Assembly: GCA_014905825.1 (NCBI GenBank)
Contig: JACGCN010000082.1
Coordinates: forward strand, 1 to 64,000
Origin: Lyophyllum atratum
Taxonomy: Eukaryota > Basidiomycota > Agaricomycetes > Agaricales > Lyophyllaceae
Length of the DNA: 64,000 nt
Reading direction: 5' to 3'
Shown: one piece after another, positions 24,140 to 34,811 of the stretch
Position numbering within the stretch: the stretch's first letter is position 1
How the letters are laid out: each line of letters starts with the position of its first letter
Notes under the pieces: generated by a model
Seen by the model: only the letters and a program-made list of their open reading frames with translations
The model's database searches: none
Told to the model about the DNA's origin: nothing
Made by a program: the position numbers and the translations under genes

Positions 24140-26170
24140 ATGGCGGAAGCCAAAGCAGAAATCGCTACACCTACCAATGCGGACTCCACCGAGCTAAATG
24201 ACCGACCTTTCAGTGTATTCTCTACAGGGGAAAAATGGTTTATTGTCGGCATCATCTCCTTCGCTGGAATATTCAGGTCAGAAACATCCGAAGTATCTTC
24301 TTCGCGCGATTTGAGATATTTGCTTCCACAAGTCCATTGACAGCCAACATATACTTTCCCGCTATACCCACCATTTCTAGAGCGTTTAACAAGTCCACAG
24401 AACTCATCAACCTCACGGTCACTAACTAATTGTTGACTCTTTCCGACGCTGAACTTACTCCAAATGGTCCCAAAGGTCACGATGTACATGGTCATGCAAG
24501 GCATAGGTTCTTCGGCTCTCTAATATGCAAACTACGGAATACTGAAGCTCATGAAGCTCCTATGGTATGGGGACCTGTTTCTGATCATCTAGGTCGGCGG
24601 CCCATTTTCTCGGGCTGCTTGTTGATACTATCACTGTCCTGCGTTGGTCTGGCATTGGTTCCGGTCTCCGCATACTGGCTCCTAATGATTCTGCGGTGCC
24701 TACAAGCCGCCGGATCCGCGAGCACTATCGCAATAGGTATTTTGATGTGCAAAATCGATGGTTCGATCACGGTGAATCCTATTCTACGCCAGGTGCTGGG
24801 GTCATAGGGGATATTTCTGTTCCCAAAGAACGAGGAGGCTTTTTCGGTATATACACACTCGGGCCCATGGTACGCTTCCGTATGAGTGGTATGAAGCAGA
24901 CCACACAGACGAAAACTATACCAAATTGTCAAGGTTGGTCCCGCGATCGGGCCAGTGATTGGTGGTGCGCTTGCCGAACATCTGGGTTGGAGGTAGCACC
25001 TGCATTATTCATGAAGATGCAAGTGATTTATCTTTCTACAGGTCAATCTTCTGGTTCCTCTGTATCTCGTCTTCGGTATGCTTGTTGATTCTGATATTGT
25101 GCGTGTTCCATAGTTGAATCCGTGAGTCTCAAGCTTTGATTACCTCATATACCTGTAGGGTGTTACCGGAGACGTTGCGAAGTCTGGTGGGAGACGGAAG
25201 CATTATTCCCTCCGTCATACACCGCCCAGTCATACCTATCATCAAACCTAAAGGAGAGCCTTGCTATGACTCTATTCCGAGAGCAAAACCCTCGCGAAAT
25301 CCATTTCGCTTGCTGGCCCACATTGATATCATCATATTATTATCTCTTAACGCCATCGTTTGCGCCGTTTTCTACGCATTCACGGCCACGATTTCCACCC
25401 TGTTTGTTGTCGCCTACCCCTATCTCTCAGAAACGGAAATAGGCCTCTGTTTTTTGGCAATCGGAGGGGGTATGGCTATTGGAAGCAGTTTGAACGGCAA
25501 GATACTCGACTGGGAATATCGCGAGTTTTCGAAGAAATTGACGGTTGGGTCACAGACGGTGGGCGAGGAGCCATCACAGAAGCATCATGTCTCTAGCAAT
25601 TTCCCTATCGAAAAGGTGCGATCTCCAACAGTATTTTGAGTGGCCTCACCACAGCTACTACTAATTTCATAGGCTCGATTGAGGGCCCTCCCTATCCTGA
25701 TCATGTTGCTTGTTGCATGTTGTGCTGGCTATGGCTGGTGCATCGCGAAACAAGTCAACATTGCGGGGCCATTGATACTCCAGATCCTAGGTATGATATG
25801 TTCGCCCTCTTCGGTTCCGTAGCTAATCACAACAAAGTTGGCTACGTTGCCATCGCTGTAATGAATTCAACACAAACTTTAATGATAGACCTTTTCCCTG
25901 GCCAGGGTTCTTCGATAACAGCATGCGTGAGTAGATTCGTATAATCTGATAACAGGTTTTGTTGATGCCTGATATGAATCCTTCTCACAGAACAACCTCA
26001 TTCGGTGCTCCCTGAGTGCCTTCCTGGTCTCTGTGATAGACCTTATGCTTCGTGCTTTGGGAGTTGGGTGGACTTATGTACTCCTCGGCGGTGTGTCGTT
26101 ATTGGGTATACCTCTATTATACCTCGAAATGAGGATCGGTCCGGCTTGTCGGGCAAAACGACGAGTGTAG
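24140..26170 (+). CDS. MFS drug:H+ antiporter-type transporter (DHA1-like, 12 TM)
   Basis: Proton-coupled plasma-membrane exporter; substrate unknown. The start at 24140 gives a hydrophilic head (MAEAKAEIATPTNADSTELN). TM1 is FIVGIISFAGIFSPLTANIY. Motif A appears as GPVSDHLGRRPIF, and the antiporter motif C as VGPAIGPVIGGALAEHLGW. The central loop carries LPETLRSLVGDG and TM7 starts at IDIIILLSLNAIVCAVF. The last half includes QTLMIDLFPGQGSSITACNN and TM12 VLLGGVSLLGIPLLYLEMRI. Single-frame reading looks broken, but about ten introns, some with weak donors (a gttctt donor near 24508), restore one frame, so it is an intact, intron-rich gene. It converges on the OYE gene (about 120 bp gap). A functional link to that reductase is possible but unproven. 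Confidence 0.88.
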
Positions 26171-26291
26171 TTGGTGTCGGACAACAGTTACATGACAGAC
26201 ACGAACTAGCAACTGGACCACCATTATTAGTGCCTCAGGCACAAAGTATATTGTGTATGAAGCGACCACAGTTTCTAGACGGAACGTTTAT

Positions 26292-27903
26292 CTAGTACCA
26301 TCCCCTCTCATATTGGTTGGCAGGCTTGACCTTCACATCAAGCTTCTGGGCAGCGAAAAGTGCCCAGTGAGGCGTCCTGATAAGTTCTCGTGCAAGAGAT
26401 ACGACGTCTGCCTTGCCAGATTTGATATATGACTCGGCTTCCAAAGGGTCGGTGATGAGTCCTACTGCGCTCACTACCATGGTAGGGTGGGCTTGTTTTA
26501 TCGCTTCCGAAAAATGCACCTGCCGGCCAAAATCTAGTCGAATTGCTTACTGATGGAGTGGCGGTGCGTACCTGGTAGCCATGTTTCAGTGGTATCTTTT
26601 GCTTGTCCCAGTTTCCACCCGAGCTGCAATCAACCAGGTCCACCCCAAGCTTCTGAAGTTCGCCTGTGAATATCTTGCTCTGCTCAATGCCCCATTGCCG
26701 CCATAATCCTGCTTCGTCCTGTTCGGGACCCTCAGCCCAATCAGAGGCACTAATCCTTACGAAAAGTGGCTTATGTGACCAAGCCTTGCGGCAGGCGTCC
26801 GCGATACGAAGTGGGAAACGCATTCGGTTTTTTAGAAGTTGACCTCCATATGCATCATCTCGAATGTTGGATAAAGGCGAAACGAAGTTATGAAGGAGGT
26901 AACCGTGGGCAGCGTGTATCTCTATGAAATCAACTTTTGGAACCGTCAATCAACGTGATGATGCATCCGTTGAATTGAAAAAATCTTACATCCAGCCTTA
27001 TCACAACGCCCTATAGCGGACACATACGCTCTTTCAACATAATCCATATCCTGTTCGGACATAGCCTTGGGCGATGGATATGTATCGGAATATGCTAGAT
27101 CGCTGGGGCCATAGACTATATTTGCTTTTTTAAGTGGGCGTTGGGAGAAGAGCTCAAATAAATAACAATCACCGTCATCAGGCCAACCATTCTCCTCTTT
27201 CGACGCGGTGTGCGATGTCCCGCTATCAGCTTTTCTTTGGACCCAGGGGGCGTGCGTCGAGGCTTTACGACCTGCATGATTCAGTTGGATACCGATCTTC
27301 GTACCGTGTGCGTGGCAGAAATTCACAATTCTGCGTAACGGTTCCACTTGGGTGTCCATCCAAATTCCCTGTTTCATAGGATGAGATAAGAAGAACGTCT
27401 AATGGAGATCGTATCCACCGCATCTTCCGGGGCAATCCTGCCTTCTGGGACGACAGCAGTCGCCTCCATGCATATTGCTCCGACACCGCGTGTCGCAAAA
27501 CCCTATCCAAGAAGACATCAGAACAGACTAATAATCAGAGTGGGGAGCGTACTCCAATATGAACCAGATGCCAATCAGTGGCGTGCCCATTGTCTGAGCT
27601 GTACTGGCACATAGGAGCCTAGGGAACATTATCAAGACGAGCTCTTCAGGCCAGCGATCGAGAAATGCGATACCACGAATATTCTGTTCTTGAATTCCAT
27701 CCCTCGAAGTACCAGGGGTTGGAATAAGGCGGGCACCTCTGTATCCTGCAAAAGTATTCGTATTGTCGTCATTGTATATACATTGTACGACTGATGATGA
27801 AAATACTAGTACGTACGGACGACACACATGTTCCTATGGGCGGCTCGTTGAGAGGAAAATACTGGTAGGTGCAGGAGACGGGCTTGTTTATGCATGGCGA
27901 CAT
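26292..27903 (-). CDS. NAD(P)H:flavin oxidoreductase, old yellow enzyme family (YqjM-like)
   Basis: FMN-dependent ene-reductase acting on activated C=C bonds; physiological substrate unknown. The start at 27903 gives MSPCINKPVSCTYQYFPLNE. Exons continue PALFQPLVLRGMEFKNRIFV, APMCQYSSDNGHATDWHLVH, GFATRGVGAICMEATAVVPE and FCHAHGTKIGIQLNHAGRKA (HAGR loop). The catalytic and substrate-binding stretch is FIEIHAAHGYLLHNFVSPLS with the downstream DDAYGG. LVDCSSGGNWDKQKIPLKHG and SGKADVVSLARELIRTP (phosphate binding) follow, ending NQYERGWY. About five introns keep one frame. APMCQYS carries the Cys seen in YqjM-type rather than classical OYEs. A TATA-like box lies about 45 bp upstream, unusual in this window. 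Confidence 0.92.
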
Positions 27904-27947
27904 CGTAGATGGGCGGTCGAACTGCGAAAGAGACTGAAAATTGAAGC

Positions 27948-27955
27948 TTTATATA
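27948..27955 (-). promoter_or_regulatory. TATA-like box of the OYE gene
   Basis: Minus-strand TATATAAA lies 45 bases upstream of the start at 27903, in the 232-bp divergent interval shared with fructosamine kinase. Position and sequence suit a core promoter of an inducible gene. Confidence 0.5.
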
Positions 27956-28135
27956 ATATGTGATTTGACACCTGCTTCATCGATTCATCAGCCAACAAGT
28001 TGCATCCGGTATGCTCGGCCCGGTATCATCGACAAACCACTCTGATATCATTGGTGACTTGCTTGCGAACACACCTGAACACACCCACACCTCCTATCAC
28101 TGAACGATATCTGCTGTGTGTCAGACCATTATCCA

Positions 28136-29295
28136 TGATTAAAGGAGATATTCCTCACATTTTGCTCGAGCTACTAAATCAAATTGAACCAGATATCGAA
28201 TTCATGGGAAGTCTGCCCAAGGTCCGATCCTCGTCTGGAAAGGAATACTTCGTCAAATGCGGCACTTCGGCCGAACAAGAACAATACATTGGGGAAGTGG
28301 AATCCCTAAAAGCAATCGAGGCAGCTGCTCCAGGTCTGGCGCCGCGTGTCTTATCGTCTGGCCTAGACGAGGATAGGCCATTTCTTCTCTCGGAATACAA
28401 GGACCTGAATCGACTGGATCCCGCTGCAGGAAAAGTACTCGCGAAAAGACTGGCTGAGGAATTGCACGTTTATGAGAGTGAGAAGGGGTACGGGTTCCAT
28501 GTACCCACATATTGTGGTGCCACAAGGTTGAGGAATGGGTGGTTCGAGAGATGGGAGATATGCTTCAGTTCGATGATGAAGGACTTGTTGGATCAGTTGA
28601 AGCGAAAGAAACAACACGAGGAGCTGTGTGGCATGGGCGAAGAAGTAATAAAAAGGTTAGATTTGGAAGATCCAGGTGGCGATCAAGACTAAAATCTGTT
28701 CAGCGTAATCCCTGAGCTTTTGGGTATCTGCGCAGTTCATGCAAACCAATCAAGCTTTAATAGATTTTGACCAGGTCCTTTGAAAATTATCCCTGTGCTT
28801 CTGCATGGTGATTTGTGGGTAAGTAAGTCTAATATTATGTGCGTGCGGATTTAATAAAGGTCCAACTTAGAGTGGAAATGTTGGTGTCGCGCGTTCTGGA
28901 GAACCAATAATCTTCGATCCATCCTCCTTTTACGGTCACCACGAGGCTGAGTAAAATTGCAATGAACAGGAAAGATTCATTGGAGTAATTTGACTCACCT
29001 TACAGCCTGGCCATTTCTCGAATGTTTGGCGGATTCCCTCCAGTATTCTACACCACATACCACGAACTTCAACCGAAGTCGGATCCCGTGGACCAATACT
29101 CCTATCGATGTGATCTTTATGAGCTATTCCATTATCTCAACCATACATTGCTTTTCGGGGTGCGTCAATGACCTTAAAACTCGGATAAATAGGTTTGATG
29201 CACTGACACAATGGCAATAGGCGAGCTACGAGCAGAGTGCAAAACAAAAAATGAATGCTTTACTTGGTTGGGCCAAAAAAAGTAGGCATCTCTAG
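28136..29295 (+). CDS. FN3K: Fructosamine-3-kinase family protein
   Basis: This family phosphorylates Amadori adducts (fructosamine or ribulosamine on lysine) so that they fall off damaged proteins. The start at 28136 gives MIKGDIPHILLELLNQIEPD. Kinase-like features in order: GKEYFVKCG (ATP-binding Lys), GEVESLKAIEAAAPGLAPRV, RPFLLSEYKDL, RLAEELHVYESEKGYGFHVP, then after introns IPVLLHGDLWSGNVG (catalytic HGDLWSGN), PIIFDPSSFYGHHEAD (metal-binding DPSSFYGH) and SRMFGGFPPVFYTTYHELQP. It ends SYEQSAKQKMNALLGWAKKS. About six introns join in frame, so it is intact. It is divergent from OYE. A miniature transposon sits 85 bp past the stop. Confidence 0.93.
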
Positions 29296-29380
29296 GAGGA
29301 ATCGTATTTAGCTTGAATCTGGAAGTCAAGCCTGAGGTTCTGTTGCAGAGTTCAAACGTTCATGCATCATCATGCATTTA

Positions 29381-29441
29381 CAGCGGTTTTCATATGTATA
29401 CGGAAAGCCGACCAAAAAAAAAAGGTTGTGTTGTCGTGTTT
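29381..29441 (+). repeat. Left terminal inverted repeat of the MITE
   Basis: Inverted match to 30320-30379; begins CAGCGG and includes an A10 run. Confidence 0.85.
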
Positions 29442-30319
29442 AATCTCGGGGCGCTCTTCAGACTTCAGCCCAACTCCACCTGTTCGAGCGCGGGCAGGGA
29501 TACGCAGGTCAGTACAGCGGTCCGTATCATACTATCTCAGCTTTACCCAAGTGGTCAATTGTGAGGAGTACAAAAATGGTCCAGATTCCATTCCATCGAA
29601 GAGTGACGAGTCCGCTTTTACGAGCTCTCTCAAGACAAGTTGCGGTGACAAAGTCTGGAATTGATAGCTCCTCCTCGAGGCTCCAGTTCATAGTCCTCGA
29701 CCTGTATCACACTAAGCTGGTAGGATAAATAATATATTGAATCTAACTACACGGGAACTATTTCAGTATGCATGAATATGTGTAGCGCATGACGCTACAG
29801 CTATACACTTCCATGCATAGCATACATCCCATCCTTATAAATGGGGGAGCATCGAGCAAGCAGGTTCTTCCAGGTATGCACTACAGCGGTATGAGGTCCA
29901 ATCAGCGGGGAGGAAGTGTCTCGCAGCTTCTCGTTGTGGAACATCGAGGCGGATGGTGGCATAAAGCGCGTCGAAAACGAAGGTCGTTTATGCTGTCTGC
30001 GTTATCCTAGTCTACACCTTTTCTCGTCTACACCTTTTCAGTCCAACACAAATACAGGTCAAGAATGAAAAGAAAGACGCACCAACACAATTAGGATCCT
30101 ACAGGCCTCAAGAGGTGTGCATGTCAGTGCAAAATACGGGCTGGCCCTTGCAATTCTGACGGGATACAACCTATCATGCTTCCCTGAGAAAGCATATGTC
30201 ACACTCCTCGATGAAAACTGTGTCCATCGTGTCAAGTAGGGCCGATAACAGCCGTTGAAGCAGAGCGAGGGCGCGTACCATCAGATGATGAGAGTTCGTC
30301 AAGAAAGGGTCTTGGAATC

Positions 30320-30379
30320 AAACATGACAACACAACCTTTTTTTTTTGTCGGCTTTCCGTATACATATGAAAACCGCTG
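30320..30379 (-). repeat. Right terminal inverted repeat of the MITE
   Basis: Reverse complement of the left arm, ending CCGCTG on the plus strand. Confidence 0.85.
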
Positions 30380-30583
30380 TAATACAAATTTGAAATATGA
30401 ATGGGGGCTTTGGTAAACAAACGTCAATCCTTGGAATTGAAACGCTTAGTAAAAGTTTCTATCTTGGGTTGTCGTTCCCTTCACCCATCCTTCCCCAGTG
30501 CAGCCCATTCCTGCCCGTATTCGCGATAATACCTGAACTTGCAGCTTAGCAACGAAGAGAAACCCTAATATTGGCGTCGGATT

Positions 30584-33500
30584 ATGAGTCAAGGTATTTC
30601 TCACCACTCCGTCAGGCCTGTGTTCCTTTTTACGTTTTGGTGCAGATTTCAATGCAGCTGAAGACCCCTACTCCTATGATGACGCGAACTACGGAATGGA
30701 CGAAGATGAAGATGGCTATGAGGAGATAACGCAGGAGGATTGCTGGACAGTTATATCCAGCTTCTTCGACCAAAAAGGTCTTGTTCGACAACAACTTGAC
30801 TCGTTCGACGAGTTTGTCCAAAACACGATGCAGGAACTTGTCGACGAGAATTCGGACCTCATATTGGACCAGGCAGATCAACATACGGGCCACGAGACCG
30901 ACATGACTCGCCGGTACGAGATCAAGTTTGGGCAAATCTACCTTTCACGCCCCACTGTCACAGAAGCGGACGGTTCAGTCGTGCCAGTATTTCCCCAGGA
31001 GGCGAGGTTGAGGAATCTGACATACTCGGCGCCATTGTACATTGAAATGAAGAAGAGAGTTCTGATTGGGCGCGAGAGCACGGACGGAATGCCGGGCGAT
31101 ATTGCTTGGGAAGCAGAGCACGACGACAATCCGGATGAGTCGACGAAGGTGTGGATAGGAAAAGTAAGGACTATCTTATCATTGTGACTGCGTGTACTGA
31201 TCATGTTAGGTGCCAATCATGCTTCGGTCAACGTTCTGTATCCTTCGTGGACTGCAAGACCAAGATCTTTACGACTTGAATGAATGCCCATATGATTCCG
31301 GAGGTTATTTCATCATCAACGGGTCCGAGAAGGTCTTGATTGCCCAGGAACGCATGGCTACGAACCACGTCTATGTCTTCGCCAAAGCCCAGCCATCGCC
31401 AATCAATTTCTTAGCTGAAATTCGTAGTGCGGTAGAGAAGGGCGGGAAAACTATCAGTCAATTCCAAGTGAAGATGTTCCACAGGAATCAAGAGCGATCT
31501 GTAAGTTGCATCTATCAGCTTTGTCCACATTCACTTTATACCATTATCAGCTAGGGAACGTAATGAAGGCGACCATACCATACATCAAGGTCGATATACC
31601 AATATGGGTCGTTTTTCGCGCCCTCGGCGTCATTTCTGACCGAGATATCCTGGAACACATTTGTTACGACATGCAAGACGCCCAAATGCTTGAGATGTTG
31701 AAGCCATGCATTGATGATGGTTTTGTCATCCAAGATCGAGAAGTCGCTTTAGACTTTATTGGAAATCGTGGAACGACTACCGGTCTTTCGCGCGAACGTC
31801 GTATTCGCTATGCACAGGAAATTTTGCAGAAGGAGATGTTACCCCACGTATCAATGGCCGAGGGATCCGAGTCGAAAAAAGCTTACTTCTTTGGCTACAT
31901 GATCCATAGGCTCTTACTTGCGGCGTTGGAACGTCGGGAGCTCGATGATCGTGACCACTTTGGAAAGAAGCGCCTCGATCTGGCTGGTCCTCTGCTCGCC
32001 AACCTTTTCAGAATGCTTTTCCGAAAGCTGACGAAAGATGTATACCGTTATCTGCAAAAGGTGGATTATGTCTCTTTCTGGTCAAAACACTCGTTCTAAC
32101 AACAGTTTAGTGTGTCGAAACTCATAAAGAATTCAACCTCGCACTTGCCGTCAAACATCAAACCATCACAAACGGCCTGAAGTACTCTCTCGCCACCGGT
32201 AATTGGGGAGACCAGAAAAAGTCTATGTCCTCCAAAGCCGGTGTGTCGCAGGTTTTAAATCGATACACCTATGCATCTACACTTTCACATCTCCGCCGGT
32301 GTAATACACCTTTAGGGCGCGAGGGTAAAATCGCTAAACCGCGCCAGTTACACAACACTCATTGGGGAATGGTGTGTCCCGCGGAAACACCTGAAGGTCA
32401 GGCATGTGGTCTGGTCAAAAACCTTGCCCTCATGGCCTGTATCTCCGTCGGCTCCTACTCAGCACCTGTGATTGAATTCTTGGAAGAATGGGGGTTGGAA
32501 TCATTGGAGGAGAATGCCCATTCTTCCACGCCTTGTACGAAGGTGTTCGTCAACGGGGTCTGGATGGGTGTCCACCGCGACCCCGCAAACCTGGTAAAGA
32601 CTATCAAGAAACTGCGACGGAAGGATGACATCAGCCCAGAAGTCTCCGTTGTGCGAGATATTCGAGAGAAGGAGTTGCGATTGTATACGGACGCCGGCCG
32701 CGTTTGCCGACCTCTTTTCATCGTTGAAAACCAACAGTTGGCACTCCAGAAGAAGCATGTCAGGTGGCTCAACAACGGGTACAACGATGAAGGAGAGGAG
32801 TATAAATGGGAGCAACTTGTGAAGGGTGGTGTGGTTGAGCTCTTGGACGCGGAGGAAGAGGAAACCGTCATGATTTCTATGACTCCCGAAGATCTCGAAA
32901 ACTCTCGATTACAACAGAGCGGTATAGATCCGCTCGCCAATGATGCGGACTTCGACCCTGCTGCGCGACTTAAAGCTGGCATAAACTCACATACATGGAC
33001 ACATTGCGAAATCCACCCGAGCATGATCCTCGGTATCTGTGCGAGTATCATCCCTTTCCCTGATCATAATCAAGTGAGTATATCCGTCCTATACCAAAGA
33101 AAAAATCTAATCTCCACCAGTCACCTCGTAATACTTATCAGTCTGCTATGGGTAAACAAGCGATGGGGATCTTCTTGACAAACTTCCTTATTCGAATGGA
33201 CACCATGGCAAACATACTGTACTACCCCCAGAAGCCTCTCGCTACAACTCGGTCAATGGAATACCTCAAGTTCCGGGAGCTTCCTGCTGGGCAGAATGCC
33301 ATCGTCGCTATCCTGTGCTACAGTGGCTACAATCAGGAAGATTCCGTGATCATGAACCAGAGCTCCATCGACCGCGGTTTGTTTAGAAGTATCTATTATC
33401 GAAGTTATATGGACCTCGAGAAGAAGAGCGGTATCCAGCAGCTGGAAGAGTTCGAAAAGCCCATCCGGGACAACACGCTTCGCATGAAACATGGGACTTA

Positions 33501-34730
33501 CGACAAACTCGAAGATGATGGATTGATCGCTCCAGGCACTGGTGTAGCGGGCGAGGATATCATCATCGGCAAGACTGCCCCCATACCTCCAGATAGCGAG
33601 GAATTAGGTCAACGTACTCGCACTCATACCCGGCGAGATGTTTCTACCCCGCTCAAGAGCACGGAGAGTGGCATCGTGGATCAAGTTCTGATCACTACCA
33701 ACTCCGAAGGGCAAAAGTTCGTGAAAGTTCGGGTTCGGTCGACTCGTATACCTCAGACTGGGGACAAGTTCGCCTCCCGTCATGGTCAGAAAGGTACTAT
33801 CGGAATCACATATCGTCAAGAAGATATGCCTTTCACCTCAGAAGGCATCGTTCCCGACATCATCATCAATCCTCACGCCATTCCTTCTCGCATGACCATC
33901 GGTCACTTGGTCGAATGTCTGCTTTCAAAGGTGGCTACACTCATTGGTAACGAGGGTGATGCTACCCCTTTCACCGACCTCACAGTTGAGTCGGTTTCGA
34001 CTTTCTTGAGACAGAAAGGGTATCAATCGCGTGGCCTTGAGGTCATGTACCATGGTCATACTGGACGCAAACTTCAAGCGCAGGTATACCTTGGACCGAC
34101 CTACTATCAGCGCTTGAAGCACATGGTTGACGACAAGATCCATTCTCGTGCAAGAGGGCCTGTGCAGATTCTGACAAGACAGCCTGTGGAGGGTAGGAGT
34201 CGTGATGGTGGTTTGCGTTTTGGAGAGATGGAACGTGATTGCATGATCTCTCACGGAATTGCCGGCTTCTTGAAAGAGCGTCTTTTCGAAGCAAGTGACG
34301 CATATCGTCTCCATGTTTGCGACATGTAAGTTACTCGGAATCTCTCGTCTGCTTTGCACATATCTGATGTTCTCCTCCCAGTTGTGGTTTAACGGCTATT
34401 GCCAATCTGGTGAGTCAATTCGTAATCCACGGTTTCCAGGGCATGATTTAACATTTATATTTTCAGAAAAAGCAAAGCTTCGAGGTATGAGTGTTGACAT
34501 ATAATCTGAAAACAGGAACTCATTTCCAATTCAGTGTCGTGCTTGCAAGAATAAGACTGCCTGCTCGCAGCTCTATATTCCTTATGCAGCTAAGCTATTA
34601 TTCCAGGCAAGTTCAAGCAGTTTCCATCATATGAGTGATCTAATGCCGCTCCCACCTTATACAGGAACTGCAAAGCATGAATATAGCAGCACGGTTGTAC
34701 TCAGTATCTTCTGGGCGTATTCGAGATTGA
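30584..34730 (+). CDS. RPB2: RNA polymerase II second largest subunit RPB2
   Basis: Core catalytic subunit of Pol II. A minimal first exon (30584-30593, MSQ) is spliced to [20 protein letters not shown]. Then come the protrusion and lobe domains ([39 protein letters not shown]), the fork and external regions ([40 protein letters not shown]), the hybrid-binding domain ([60 protein letters not shown]) and the clamp/anchor ([20 protein letters not shown]). The C-terminal zinc ribbon is CDICGL...CRACKNKT with all four cysteines. It ends TVSSGRIRD. Eight or so introns are in frame. Its promoter side is occupied by the MITE. RPB2 near the HD locus is known from other agaricomycetes. Confidence 0.98.
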
Positions 34731-34811
34731 TGTATAATAGGTCTGCTAGAATGTATGATATTAAAAATTTGCTCAGTATGTACTATCAGAAAAACTGTTT
34801 TGGCTCGACAA

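Larger units (their letters stand above)
29379..30381. mobile_element. Candidate 999-bp MITE, Tc1/mariner-like, with TIRs and TA duplication
   Basis: Positions 29381-29441 and 30320-30379 form terminal inverted repeats starting CAGCGGTTTTCATATG. They match over about 60 bp with one length difference next to an A10 run and one substitution. Both ends are flanked by TA (29379-29380 and 30380-30381), the target duplication of Tc1/mariner elements. The 999-bp element has no transposase-like ORF, so it would be non-autonomous. It occupies most of the F3K-RPB2 intergenic region and ends 203 bp before the RPB2 start. Finding the same TIRs elsewhere in the genome would confirm it. Confidence 0.7.

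Noticed and set aside
24140..26170. MFS transporter as a pseudogene with many frameshifts
   Set aside because: Careful splicing, including weak donors, gives one continuous reading with motifs A and C intact.
29313..30420. ORFs with matching FHMYTESR-KKKVVLSCLI peptides at 29.4 and 30.3 kb
   Set aside because: The match is only translation of the two terminal inverted repeats; no longer protein similarity exists.
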